Source: Pseudomonas anguilliseptica
GTDB lineage: Bacteria; Pseudomonadota; Gammaproteobacteria; Pseudomonadales; Pseudomonadaceae
Direction of reading: 5' to 3'
Length of the DNA stretch: 64,000 nt
Assembly (NCBI RefSeq): GCF_900105355.1
Contig: NZ_FNSC01000001.1
Coordinates: 372,001 to 436,000, forward strand
Shown here: positions 54,268 to 62,187 of the stretch, piece by piece
How the letters are laid out: the number at the start of each line of letters is the position of its first letter
Numbering within the stretch: the first letter of the stretch is position 1
Translations under genes and position numbers: made by a program
Notes under the pieces: generated by a model
Database searches by the model: none
What the model was told of the DNA's origin: nothing
The model's input: only the letters and a program-made list of their open reading frames with translations

Positions 54268-54337
54268 GGTGGAAGGCGCTGCTTTCATCCACCACTGCCG
54301 TTGGTGGATGGGTGAAGCGTCAGCGTCATCCACCCTA
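54268..54337. repeat. Two GGTGG...ATCCACC hairpin repeats
   Basis: GGGTGGAAGGC...TCATCCACC is followed by GGTGGATGGGTGAAGCG...CATCCACCCTAC. Same type as the hairpin at 15853-15882. It occupies the gap between the convergent methyltransferase and desB genes and may terminate both. Confidence 0.6.
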
Positions 54338-54363
54338 CATAGAGCTGCTTGCTCGGGGCGATT

Positions 54364-55452
54364 TCAAAGCCCAGCCGGCATAGCCTCTAACGGACGGCGG
54401 CGGTAGATCCAGATCCGCTTAAGCACCGTCGCGAACTGCTTCCACAAGCTGCCGTTGTTGTAGACCTGTCCATAGCGCTCGGCAATCTCGCGCACCTTCA
54501 CGGCCATCGCCGCATAGCGCCGAGCCGGTAGATAGGGAAACAGGTGGTGTTCGATCTGATGGCTCAGGTTGCCGGTGAGGATATGAAACAGCGGCCCGCC
54601 ATTCAGGTTGCTGGACCCGCGCAGCTGACGCAGGTACCAGTGACCGCGGCTCTCGCCGACCACCGACTCCTTGCTGAACACCGCCGCCTGCTCGGTAAAG
54701 TGACCGCAGAAGATCACCGTGAAGGTCCACAGATTGCGGATCAGGTTGGCCACGGTATTCCCGGCCAGCACCGCCACGGCATTGGCCCCGATAAGCAGCG
54801 CCAGCAACGGAAAGAACAGGTAATCCTTACCCCACTGCCGCAGGATCTTGGCGTTGAACTGTTTGATCAGCGGGCGCACCTCGGCCTTGCTCAGCTTGCC
54901 CTTGTAGACCTTGTCCAGACGCAAGTGCTGGATCGCCACCGAGTACTGGAACAACAGCGCCTGAATCGTCACCCACAGCGGCTGCCAGCGGTAGAACGGC
55001 TTCCAGCGTTGTTCGGGAAACAGCCGCACCACGCCATACCCCACGTCATCATCCATGCCCAGTACATTGGTCCAGGTGTGATGCACATGGTTATGGGTGT
55101 GCCGCCAGAAGTCACTAGGCCCGGCGATATCCCACTCATAGCTGCGCCCGGCAAATTCGGGATCATTCATCCAGTCGTACTGGCCGTGCATGACGTTATG
55201 GCCCAACTCCATATTCTCCAGAATCTTGCCCAGGCCCAGCAGCAAGGTGCCGAGCAACCAGGTCGGCGGAAACCAACCAAGCATCAGCAAGGCCCGACCG
55301 CTCCAGCAACAGCAGCGCACCGCAGCGCGGATACGACGGATATAGCGCGCATCTGCCTCGCCCAGATCAGCCAGGGTGCGTTGGCGCAAGACGTCCAGCT
55401 CGTTGCCGAAGGCGTGCATTTCATCCATGGAGAGTTCACGGTCACGACGCAT
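54364..55452 (-). CDS. desB: Acyl-CoA delta-9 fatty-acid desaturase DesB
   Basis: 362 residues. Membrane di-iron desaturase with three histidine boxes: HNVMH (85-89), HTHNHVHH (118-125), and HQIEHH near the C-terminus. Two hydrophobic hairpins (WLLGTLLLGLGKILENMEL; the YLFFPLLALLIGANAVAVLAG region). In P. aeruginosa the desCB operon, under DesT, desaturates exogenous saturated acyl-CoAs. Gene order and strand are the same here (desC then desB, desT divergent). AGGGA precedes the ATG. Confidence 0.92.
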   Translation of the reverse strand: MRRDRELSMDEMHAFGNELDVLRQRTLADLGEADARYIRRIRAAVRCCCWSGRALLMLGWFPPTWLLGTLLLGLGKILENMELGHNVMHGQYDWMNDPEFAGRSYEWDIAGPSDFWRHTHNHVHHTWTNVLGMDDDVGYGVVRLFPEQRWKPFYRWQPLWVTIQALLFQYSVAIQHLRLDKVYKGKLSKAEVRPLIKQFNAKILRQWGKDYLFFPLLALLIGANAVAVLAGNTVANLIRNLWTFTVIFCGHFTEQAAVFSKESVVGESRGHWYLRQLRGSSNLNGGPLFHILTGNLSHQIEHHLFPYLPARRYAAMAVKVREIAERYGQVYNNGSLWKQFATVLKRIWIYRRRPLEAMPAGL

Positions 55453-55469
55453 AGGAGTTCCCTCGCAAG

Positions 55470-56585
55470 TTAAAGATCAATTTCGACGTCGCTGTGAGGG
55501 GCACTTACACACAAGCGTATGGGCTGCCCGGGCTCGCTAAACAGCGCACCACTGCGCAAATCGCGCACCGTGCCGCTAAGCAAGGTGCAGGTACAACTGG
55601 CGCAGATGCCCTGGCGACAGCCATGCACCGGCTGCAGGCCATGGGCCTCGGCCTGTTCCAGCAAGCTGTGCTGATTATTGGCAGTCGCCTGCTGATGGCT
55701 ACGAGCAAAACCCAAACGCACCTGGCGCAAGCTGACGTCGGCGTGCAGCATGGGCGCAGTGAAGGCCTCAACCTGCAACGCACCAGGCAAGCTGGCGGCC
55801 TGCCACCACTGCTGCACCTGGGCGACAAACCCCGCCGGACCGCAAGCCAGCACACGGCGCTGGTCCAGCTGCGTGACCTCGGTCAGATGCTCGCCAGCAA
55901 AACGCCCAGTCAGGGCTCCCGACTCAGCCCCGGCAGCGGTCAGCGACCAACGCACCTGCAGATTGCTGTGTTGCGCCTGCAGGGCCTGCAGCTCAGCGAC
56001 AAAACCGCGCTGACCCTGCTCACGCACGTAATGCAGCAGCGTGATCGGTGCGCTGAAACCCTGAGCCAGCGCGGCGCGCAGCATGCCCAGCAGCGGCGTG
56101 ATGCCACTGCCCGCAGCCAACAGCAACACGCCCTGTTGCGCCTCGGGCCAGCTCAGCTCGCCATACACAGGCCCCAACTCCAGCACATCGCCCACCGCCA
56201 GATGCTCCAGCAGGTAAGGCGAGACGCGGCCAGCGGCCTGATGCTTAACCGCGATCTGCACACGGCCTTTCGGCTGCACCGCAGTCAGGCTGTAACTGCG
56301 GCTCAGGCGTACGCCATCGCGCTCGAGGTACAGCTGCAGGTGTTGGCCCGGCTGCGCGCCGTGCCAGTTGCCATTGGCCTGCAGGGTCAATTCGAGCATG
56401 TCATCGGCCACCCACTGGCGCTGGGTAACCTGCGCGAACACCCGATTCAGCCGCAGCGCCGGGTGCAGCAACTTCAACCCGGCATCGACATCACTTTCCC
56501 GCAGCCAGCCGTGGGCGACCAGCGCGCGCAGTGGATACAGCAGGCTGGCAAGCCCACGTACCCAGGCAAAAGGAAGAAGGGCCAT
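55470..56585 (-). CDS. desC: Ferredoxin-NAD(P)H oxidoreductase DesC, partner of DesB
   Basis: 371 residues in three parts: an FAD-binding barrel (RLSRSYSLTAVQPKGRV), an NAD(P)-binding domain (LLLAAGSGITPLLGMLRAAL ... VLACGPAGFV), and a C-terminal plant-type [2Fe-2S] domain with HGCRQGICASCTCTLL and the fourth Cys in IRLCVSAP. Supplies electrons to the di-iron centre of DesB. Seventeen bases separate it from desB, so they form one transcript that starts opposite desT. Confidence 0.92.
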   Translation of the reverse strand: MALLPFAWVRGLASLLYPLRALVAHGWLRESDVDAGLKLLHPALRLNRVFAQVTQRQWVADDMLELTLQANGNWHGAQPGQHLQLYLERDGVRLSRSYSLTAVQPKGRVQIAVKHQAAGRVSPYLLEHLAVGDVLELGPVYGELSWPEAQQGVLLLAAGSGITPLLGMLRAALAQGFSAPITLLHYVREQGQRGFVAELQALQAQHSNLQVRWSLTAAGAESGALTGRFAGEHLTEVTQLDQRRVLACGPAGFVAQVQQWWQAASLPGALQVEAFTAPMLHADVSLRQVRLGFARSHQQATANNQHSLLEQAEAHGLQPVHGCRQGICASCTCTLLSGTVRDLRSGALFSEPGQPIRLCVSAPHSDVEIDL

Positions 56586-56684
56586 GGCAAGACTCCAGTG
56601 AACAATTGCTCACCAGACTGGCAGAGCGCGCCAATTCAGTCAACAGTCGTACACTCAAAGCCAGGGGCGCATGCACGGTTCGAC

Positions 56685-56708
56685 GTAAACAATGAGCGTT
56701 TGTTAGAG
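56685..56708. promoter_or_regulatory. Candidate DesT operator
   Basis: In the 141-bp desC-desT divergent region, GTAAACAATGAGCG and TTTGTTAGAG form an imperfect inverted repeat (TAAACAA / TTTGTTA) around the centre, 19 bp before the desT ATG. Position suits autorepression and control of desCB. The motif assignment is from position and symmetry. Confidence 0.45.
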
Positions 56709-56726
56709 TGCTGCGCTGATTTCGCC

Positions 56727-57389
56727 ATGCAGAGCCATGCCCGCTTGAAACCACTACAACCGCGCGCCGAACAAAAACTGCAAACCCGCCACGCCCTGAT
56801 GGACGCAGCGCGCAGCCTGATGGGCAGCGGCCGTGGCTTTGGCAGCCTGAGCCTGCGCGAAGTGGCGCGCTGCGCCGGCATCGTGCCGACTGGTTTCTAC
56901 CGGCACTTCGAGGATATGGACGCCCTGGGCCTGGCGCTGATCGCCGAGGTCGGCGAAACCTTCCGCGAAACCATTCGCCAGGTACGCCATCACGAGTTCG
57001 AAGTGGGCGGCGTGATCGACGCTTCGGTGCGCATCTTCCTCGACGCAGTGGCGGCCAACCGTTCGCAATTCCTGTTTCTCGCCCGCGAGCAGTACGGCGG
57101 CTCGCTGCTGGTACGCCAGGCCGTGGGCGCGCTGCGCGAACGCATCACCGCCGACCTGGTGGCGGATCTTGCGGCCATGCCGAAACTGCAACACTTCGAC
57201 GCCCCGGCGCAGAACGTGATCGCCGACCTGGTGGTAAAAACCGTATTCGCCACCCTGCCAGAACTGATCGACCCTCCTGCAGCGCCCCTGCCGATGCACG
57301 CCTCGCCCGAGGTCAAAATGATCGAGCAGCTGCGCTTTATCTTTATCGGTGCAAAGCACTGGCAAGGCCTCGGGCAAACCCGCGACTGA
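56727..57389 (+). CDS. desT: TetR-family regulator DesT
   Basis: 220 residues. TetR helix-turn-helix at about 18-65 (RHALMDAARSLMGSGRGFGS, then LSLREVARCAGIVPTGFYRHFEDMDAL). A ligand-binding C-terminal domain follows. Divergent from desCB as in P. aeruginosa, where DesT senses the saturated/unsaturated acyl-CoA balance and represses desCB and fabAB. The start at 56727 (MQSHARLKPLQPRAEQK) is the ATG nearest the HTH; the much longer open frame upstream is antisense to desC. Confidence 0.92.
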   Translation: MQSHARLKPLQPRAEQKLQTRHALMDAARSLMGSGRGFGSLSLREVARCAGIVPTGFYRHFEDMDALGLALIAEVGETFRETIRQVRHHEFEVGGVIDASVRIFLDAVAANRSQFLFLAREQYGGSLLVRQAVGALRERITADLVADLAAMPKLQHFDAPAQNVIADLVVKTVFATLPELIDPPAAPLPMHASPEVKMIEQLRFIFIGAKHWQGLGQTRD

Positions 57390-57405
57390 TCACCGCCCGT
57401 AGCTC

Positions 57406-57448
57406 GCACCAAAAACACGCACAACCCAAACAAGCGCACCAAACCAAA
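57406..57448 (+). promoter_or_regulatory. NtrC-like half sites upstream of ureE
   Basis: Two GCACCAAA half sites (57406-57413 and 57436-57443) lie about 95-140 bp before the predicted sigma-54 start. The NtrC consensus is a palindrome with GCACCAAAA-type left arm; the right arms here are degenerate. Suggestive only. Confidence 0.35.
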
Positions 57449-57516
57449 CCTCATCACGCTCTAATTTCAGCCACACCCACCCCAGGCGCCCCGCTCTGCG
57501 TGGCGCAACAGCAGTT

Positions 57517-57532
57517 TGGCAAGGCACTTGCT
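57517..57532 (+). promoter_or_regulatory. Sigma-54 (RpoN) promoter of the ure accessory operon
   Basis: TGGCAAG-GCAC-TTGCT matches the sigma-54 consensus TGGCACG-N4-TTGCW at all but one position, with exact GG-GC spacing. Predicted start near 57543, 24 bp before the ureE ATG. Nitrogen control of urease assembly makes sense. Confidence 0.75.
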
Positions 57533-57566
57533 CTATAACCGGTATTGCCCTGCCGGAAACTGCCCC

Positions 57567-58067
57567 ATGTTGGTGATCCACCGCCGTATTGCCGCCCAGC
57601 CACACTGGGACGCCGAACTTGAACTGAGCTTCGAGGCCCGCAGCAAAAGCCGCCTGCGCTGCTTCAGCCGCACCGGCGAAGATGTCGGCCTGTTCCTCGA
57701 ACGTGGCCAGCCGGCGTTGCACGACGGCGAATGCCTGCAAGCCGAAGACGGCCGCATCGTCCGCGTGGTCGCCCGCGCCGAGCCGCTGCTGCACGTTACC
57801 TGCGCCACCCCCTTCGAATTGATGCGCGCCGCCTACCACTTGGGCAACCGCCACGTCGCCCTGCAACTCGGCGATGGCTGGCTGCGCCTGCCGGATGACT
57901 ACGTGCTCAAGGCCATGCTCGAACAGCTGGGCGCCATGGTGGAACTGATCGAGGCGCCCTACCAACCCGAGCAAGGCGCTTACGGCGGAGGCCACCACCA
58001 CTCCCATGCCGGCGATGCCGAGTTCAGCTATACGCCGCGCCTGCATCAGTTTGGTGCGCGCAAGTGA
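57567..58067 (+). CDS. ureE: Urease accessory nickel chaperone UreE
   Basis: 166 residues from the ATG at 57567 (MLVIHRRIAAQ); an earlier ATG at 57516 overlaps the sigma-54 promoter and is unlikely. N-terminal substrate-like domain, metal-binding domain with conserved His in YHLGNRHVALQL, and a short His-rich tail (GGGHHHSHAGD). Delivers Ni2+ to UreG/apo-urease. It is first in ureE-ureF-ureG-ureJ; the structural ureABC genes are not in the window. Its TGA overlaps a GTG that opens a ureF-like leader ORF. Confidence 0.95.
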   Translation: MLVIHRRIAAQPHWDAELELSFEARSKSRLRCFSRTGEDVGLFLERGQPALHDGECLQAEDGRIVRVVARAEPLLHVTCATPFELMRAAYHLGNRHVALQLGDGWLRLPDDYVLKAMLEQLGAMVELIEAPYQPEQGAYGGGHHHSHAGDAEFSYTPRLHQFGARK

Positions 58068-58162
58068 ATAAAGTCTGGCAGCTACTGCGGCTGGCCAGCC
58101 CGCCACTGGCGAAAAGCCAATCGGCTACAGCGCTCTCGACAGCAAGGCCTACCGATGAATAA
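58064..58162 (+). other. 32-codon ureF-like leader ORF (duplicated ureF 5' end)
   Basis: GTG at 58064 overlaps the ureE stop (GTGA), and the stop TAA overlaps the real ureF start (ATGAATAA). It encodes VNKVWQLLRLASPPLAKSQS..., whose first 14 residues mirror UreF ([16 protein letters not shown]). It then drifts out of homology. Probably the original GTG start region of ureF left as a remnant after a partial duplication. It may still couple ureE and ureF translation. Confidence 0.6.
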
Positions 58163-58829
58163 GGCCTGGGCGCTACTGAGACTGGCAAGTCCTCAATTAC
58201 CTATTGGCGGCTACAGCTATTCCCAGGGCCTGGAAATGGCCGTCGAACAGGGTCTGGTCGATGACGCCGCAAGCGCTGAGCGCTGGATTGCCGATCAGCT
58301 GTTGCTGAATCTCGCGCGCTTCGAGGCGCCGCTGCTGCTCGCCCATTGCCAGGCCGCCGCCAGCGAGGACTGGGCCCAGCTGCGCCAGCTCGCCGAACAG
58401 CAACGCGCCAGCCGTGAAACCCGCGAACTGCGCCTGGAAAACCGGCAAATGGGCTACTCCCTGCAGCAGCTGCTCAGTGGCCTACCCGAGCTGGATCAGC
58501 CGGCGCAGCTGCTGTTCAGCGAACTGGACGAACCCGGCCTGGCCATTGGCTGGGCGCTGGCGGCACGAGCCTGGCAGATCGCGCCAGAGGATGCCCTTGC
58601 CGCCTGGCTCTGGGGCTGGCTGGAAAACCAGCTGGCGGTGCTGATGAAAACCCTGCCGCTGGGCCAGCAAGCCGCCCAGCGTCTGACCACACAACTGCTG
58701 CCGCTGCTCGATCAGGCCCAGCGCCAGGCTAGCGAGCTGGAACCGCAACACTGGGGCAGTGCCGCCTTCGGCCTGGCCCTGGCGAGCATGGCGCATGAGC
58801 GCCAGTACAGCCGCTTATTCCGCTCTTGA
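58155..58829 (+). CDS. ureF: Urease accessory protein UreF
   Basis: 224 residues, all helical. Family signatures [23 protein letters not shown] near the N-terminus and [24 protein letters not shown] at the C-terminus. Forms the UreDFG complex and gates GTP hydrolysis during nickel loading. The start at 58155 has no good Shine-Dalgarno and lies inside the end of the leader ORF, so translation may depend on coupling. Confidence 0.94.
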   Translation: MNKAWALLRLASPQLPIGGYSYSQGLEMAVEQGLVDDAASAERWIADQLLLNLARFEAPLLLAHCQAAASEDWAQLRQLAEQQRASRETRELRLENRQMGYSLQQLLSGLPELDQPAQLLFSELDEPGLAIGWALAARAWQIAPEDALAAWLWGWLENQLAVLMKTLPLGQQAAQRLTTQLLPLLDQAQRQASELEPQHWGSAAFGLALASMAHERQYSRLFRS

Positions 58830-58848
58830 TGATAAGGAAAACTTGAAG

Positions 58849-59463
58849 ATGAACAGCCAACCCCTGCGCGTCGGCATCGGTGGCCCGGTCGGTTCCGGCA
58901 AGACCGCCCTGACTCTGGCCCTGTGCCTGGCCCTGCGCGAGCGCTACAACCTGGCGGTGGTGACCAACGATATCTACACCCAGGAAGACGCGCAGTTTCT
59001 GGTGCGCAACGAGGCCCTGGCGCCGGAGCGGATCATCGGCGTAGAAACCGGCGGCTGTCCGCACACGGCGATCCGCGAAGACGCCTCGATCAACCTGGAA
59101 GCGGTGGATCAACTCAACCGGCGTTTCCCAGGCCTGGACCTGATCATCGTCGAGTCCGGCGGCGACAACCTCTCGGCCACCTTCAGCCCGGAGCTGTCGG
59201 ACCTGACCATCTATGTGATCGACGTATCGGCCGGCGACAAGCTGCCGCGCAAAGGCGGCCCTGGCATCTGCAAGTCCGACCTGCTGGTGATCAACAAGGT
59301 CGACCTGGCCCCGCTGGTCGGCGCCTCACTGGAGGTAATGGAACGCGACACCCTGAAGATGCGTGGCGACAAGCCATTCGTGTTCAGCAACCAGAAGATC
59401 GGCCAAGGCCTTGAGCAGATCATCGCCTTTATCGAACGGCACGGCATGCTCACGGCCGCTTGA
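58849..59463 (+). CDS. ureG: Urease accessory GTPase UreG
   Basis: 204 residues. P-loop GGPVGSGKT (11-19), Ni-binding [11 protein letters not shown], Walker [12 protein letters not shown], and the guanine motif [15 protein letters not shown]-class GTPase supplying energy for nickel insertion. AAGGAAA upstream of the ATG at 58849; about 20 bp after ureF. Complete. Confidence 0.97.
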   Translation: MNSQPLRVGIGGPVGSGKTALTLALCLALRERYNLAVVTNDIYTQEDAQFLVRNEALAPERIIGVETGGCPHTAIREDASINLEAVDQLNRRFPGLDLIIVESGGDNLSATFSPELSDLTIYVIDVSAGDKLPRKGGPGICKSDLLVINKVDLAPLVGASLEVMERDTLKMRGDKPFVFSNQKIGQGLEQIIAFIERHGMLTAA

Positions 59464-59490
59464 GAACCTACTCAGTCAAGGAGACACCCC

Positions 59491-60063
59491 ATGAACCTGC
59501 GCAAAACCCTGTTCGCCATTGCTTTGTTTCTCAGCCCAGCGGTGGCCTTCGCCCACGCGGGCCACGATCACTCTGGATTGATGGCCGGCCTGGCGCATCC
59601 AGTCTTCGGCCTTGATCACCTGCTGGCGATGCTCGCCGTCGGCCTGTGGGCTGCGCAGCAATCCGGCGCGGCGCGCTGGGCGCTGCCGCTGACTTTTGTT
59701 GGCAGCATGCTGATTGGCGGCCTGCTGGGCTTTAACGGCCTGCAGATTCCGCTGATGGAAACCGGCATCGCCGCTTCGGTATTGGCCTTCGGCCTGCTGG
59801 TGGCAGTCGCCATCCGCCTGCCGATGGTGATCGCCATCGCCCTGACTGCGCTGTTTGCCCTGACCCATGGCGTCGCCCACGGCCTGGAGCTGCCGGAACT
59901 GGCCAGCCCATGGGGCTATGCCGCAGGTTTCGTGGTGGCCACTGCGGCCCTGCACGCCAGCGGCTATGCCCTGGTGCGTCTGCTGCCGCAGGCCGCTGCA
60001 CCGGTGGTGCGCATACTCGGCGCCGCCTCGGCCGTAACCGGCGCCTGGCTGTTGGCCGGCTGA
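59491..60063 (+). CDS. ureJ: HupE/UreJ-family membrane protein
   Basis: 190 residues. Signal-like N-terminus ending AFA, then HAGHDH, the HupE/UreJ metal motif, and HPVFGLDHLLAMLAVG. Six membrane helices with a second histidine motif (THGVAHGLELPEL). The family consists of secondary nickel or cobalt transporters found with urease and hydrogenase genes. Placement directly after ureG with AAGGAG upstream supports a nickel-supply role. Confidence 0.9.
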   Translation: MNLRKTLFAIALFLSPAVAFAHAGHDHSGLMAGLAHPVFGLDHLLAMLAVGLWAAQQSGAARWALPLTFVGSMLIGGLLGFNGLQIPLMETGIAASVLAFGLLVAVAIRLPMVIAIALTALFALTHGVAHGLELPELASPWGYAAGFVVATAALHASGYALVRLLPQAAAPVVRILGAASAVTGAWLLAG

Positions 60064-60234
60064 GTTGCTGGCGCGGGTGGACGACCAGCTTCCACCCGCA
60101 TCCTCCACGCCAGCAATGCCTGACCGCAAAGGTCGCTAGGCTGGCGCATTTCGCCTCTCGCCCAGCCGCCATGGCTTTGTCATAGTCAAGGCGTATTAAA
60201 GCCCCTCCCCCATTGACTGTCCTGGACCCTGACC

Positions 60235-61146
60235 ATGCTGCGCGTTACCCGCTTTCTCTCTGTTCCACTGCTGTTGCTGGCCATCGCCCTCGGCGTACTG
60301 GCCCTGACCAGCAAACCGGCCCAACCGGCGGCGGTGCTCAGCAGCTTTGCCGAGCAACCGCTGGTGATTGCCCACCGGGGCGGCAAAGGCCTGTGGCCGG
60401 AGAACAGCCTATTTGCCTTCGAGCGCGCCAGCGACCTGGGCGTAGACATGCTGGAGATGGACCTGCACCTGTCCAGCGACGGCGAACTGGTGGTGATCCA
60501 CGACAGCCCCCTGGAGCGCACCACCAATGGTGAAGGCCCGGTTGCCGCGCTCAGCCTGGCGCAGTTGCAAGCACTGGACGCCGGTTATCGCTGGAGCGCC
60601 GATGGTGGCCAAAGCTACCCCTACCGCGGCCAGGGTGTGCGTATCCCGACCTTTACCGAAGTGCTCGAACGTTTCCCCAACATCCCCAAAGTGATTGAAA
60701 TCAAGGTGCCGGATGTCGGTATGGAAGCGCAGCTGTGTGATGCCCTTGCAGCGAACCAGCAACGCGACAAGGTGATTGTCGGCAGTTTCTATGACCGCAG
60801 CCTGCAGCTGTTCCGTGAACAGTGCCCAGGCGTTGCGACCTCCGCAGGCCCAGGCTCGGTGCGCCTGCTGGTGGCGCTCAACTGGGTCGGCCTGGGCAGC
60901 TTGCTGTCGCCCTCTTACCAGGCGCTGCAGATTCCCGAAGCCCACGGTGGCCTGCCCGTTGCCAGCCCAAGCCTGCTCAAGACCGCCGCACAGCGCGGGC
61001 TTAACGTGCAACTGTGGACCATCAATGAACAACCGGACATGCGCCGCCTGCTCGACCTGGGTGCACACGCGCTGATCACCGACTACCCGGATCGCGCCCT
61101 GCAGGTGCTCGGACGCTCAACGCAGATCAGCGCCCTGGAAGACTAA
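60235..61146 (+). CDS. Glycerophosphodiester phosphodiesterase family protein
   Basis: 303 residues. N-terminal membrane segment (FLSVPLLLLAIALGVLAL) followed by a GDPD TIM barrel: HRGGKGLWPENSLFAFERA holds the catalytic His and the ENT/S motif, MLEMDLHLSSDGELVVIHD holds the metal-binding Glu/Asp and second catalytic His, and the barrel closes with VQLWTINEQPDMRRLLDLGA, then GAHALITDYPD. Probably cleaves glycerophosphodiesters at the outer face of the inner membrane. Its stop codon is followed by a degenerate solo end of the structured repeat. Confidence 0.9.
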   Translation: MLRVTRFLSVPLLLLAIALGVLALTSKPAQPAAVLSSFAEQPLVIAHRGGKGLWPENSLFAFERASDLGVDMLEMDLHLSSDGELVVIHDSPLERTTNGEGPVAALSLAQLQALDAGYRWSADGGQSYPYRGQGVRIPTFTEVLERFPNIPKVIEIKVPDVGMEAQLCDALAANQQRDKVIVGSFYDRSLQLFREQCPGVATSAGPGSVRLLVALNWVGLGSLLSPSYQALQIPEAHGGLPVASPSLLKTAAQRGLNVQLWTINEQPDMRRLLDLGAHALITDYPDRALQVLGRSTQISALED

Positions 61147-61152
61147 AAGCCT

Positions 61153-61169
61153 TTTACGATCTGCTGCGC
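61153..61169. repeat. Solo end of the structured repeat family
   Basis: TTTACGATCTGCTGCGC is identical to 17 bases of the inverted right end of copy A (52362-52502). It starts seven bases after the stop codon of the gene at 60235. The rest of the element is absent. Confidence 0.65.
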
Positions 61170-61200
61170 CCCAGCCCAACTGTACAAAAAACAACCTACT

Positions 61201-61233
61201 GTGTTCAGGCCACGCCCACTGTGGCCTGAACAC
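61201..61233. terminator. Perfect hairpin, probable terminator
   Basis: GTGTTCAGGCCAC / GTGGCCTGAACAC with a 7-base loop. In the minus direction it is followed a few bases later by a run of T (GTTGTTTTTT); in the plus direction there is no T run. Confidence 0.6.
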
Positions 61234-61246
61234 AAGCGTGCGCAGC

Positions 61247-61654
61247 TTATCCACAGATCACTCCACAGCAACCTGGGATAAGTTATCCACCGCGTACTGC
61301 AGCACGGCAGCAAACCCTTGAAATAGCGCGATTATTGCTTGACTCGGGGCACTGGAAATGACGTATTTCATGGCGCCAGCGGACTGCTTAAAAATTAACC
61401 AAACGGCGCAAAACCAGGTTTTATCAGCCCTTCAGGCAGGCATACCAGAGTTATCAACAGCTCTACCCACAATAGTCGTGGACAACTTCAGTGCTACCCC
61501 ATAACACCCTGAATAACCAGGCTAACCTGTTGTTTTAACGGTCAATAACCGACTGATCAAAAAGCGTACAAACACCGTAAACAGCCAAACGACTAGGCCT
61601 GCATACGCCTACGCCCACCTTATCCACAGTTCGCTCCACAGTCTTTGTGCACAA
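61247..61654. other. Cluster of DnaA-box-like 9-mers in an intergenic region
   Basis: Two perfect TTATCCACA boxes (61247-61255 and 61620-61628), plus TTATCCACC (61283), TTATCAACA (61451), CTACCCACA (61463), an inverted TTGTCCACG (61477-61485) and TTGTGCACA (61645), within about 400 bp without a gene. No dnaA, rpmH or other oriC neighbour is present, so it is more likely a DnaA-titration or regulatory site than the origin. Confidence 0.5.
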
Positions 61655-61787
61655 CTGAACAAACTCTGCCGCAATGGCTGTACATAACACCAAAGCGGCT
61701 TCCGGCTATGACCCTCATCAAGACAATCAACAGCCCAGCCGCCGGGCACAGGCGTAATGTCACTCTACCTACCAAGGAGATATGCCC

Positions 61788-61862
61788 ATGCCTCTCAATG
61801 ACCTGTTACGCAGCCTGCTCGCTGCCTATGCCAGTGGCGCCAGCGGCAGCAGTAACGATTAG
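61788..61862 (+). CDS. Possible 24-residue small protein
   Basis: MPLNDLLRSLLAAYASGAS, then GSSND and TAG. An excellent ribosome-binding site, AAGGAGA, lies 7-8 bases upstream. The first 15 residues would form an amphipathic helix with a leucine face. Nothing else in the 61147-62187 gap looks coding. I do not recognise it. A REP pair starts 30 bases after the stop. Confidence 0.4.
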   Translation: MPLNDLLRSLLAAYASGASGSSND

Positions 61863-61890
61863 TCTTACGACGCAAAAGCTGCCGTTTCCG

Positions 61891-61959
61891 TGGTAGGGGG
61901 TTCAGCCGCGACGCTTTCAGCGCCCTATTAAGGTCAATCGCGGCTAAAGCCCCTCCCAT
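61891..61959. repeat. Inverted REP-like pair
   Basis: GGTAGGGGGTTCAGCCGCGA and TCGCGGCTAAAGCCCCTCCC are opposed around a 26-base centre, the BIME-like arrangement seen in Pseudomonas REP sequences. A half copy (TTAAAGCCCCTCCC) is at 60197-60210. Confidence 0.65.
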
Positions 61960-62187
61960 ATCGCCAGCCTATCTACCGACATATCCGGGGCGGTGCCGCA
62001 ATAGCATTGCCGTCGCTCCTGCATCGCACTCGCAACCGATTTTTTCGTGCACTGCGGCAAACCTGGATTTGCCGCCTATGGCTGATGCATGCTGACTCAC
62101 GTATAAATCTGCGCACTATCACCTGCAATTCTGTCTGCAGTTATGCCGGGTGATTCGCCCCAGAAACCGTAGAAAGGAATCCGACCC

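Noticed and set aside
55494..56726. Long upstream extension of the desT frame
   Set aside because: Runs antisense through desC; DesT starts at 56727 just before its helix-turn-helix.
61247..61654. Chromosomal replication origin
   Set aside because: DnaA boxes are present, but there is no dnaA, dnaN, rpmH or gidA neighbour and no clear AT-rich unwinding element with ordered 13-mers.
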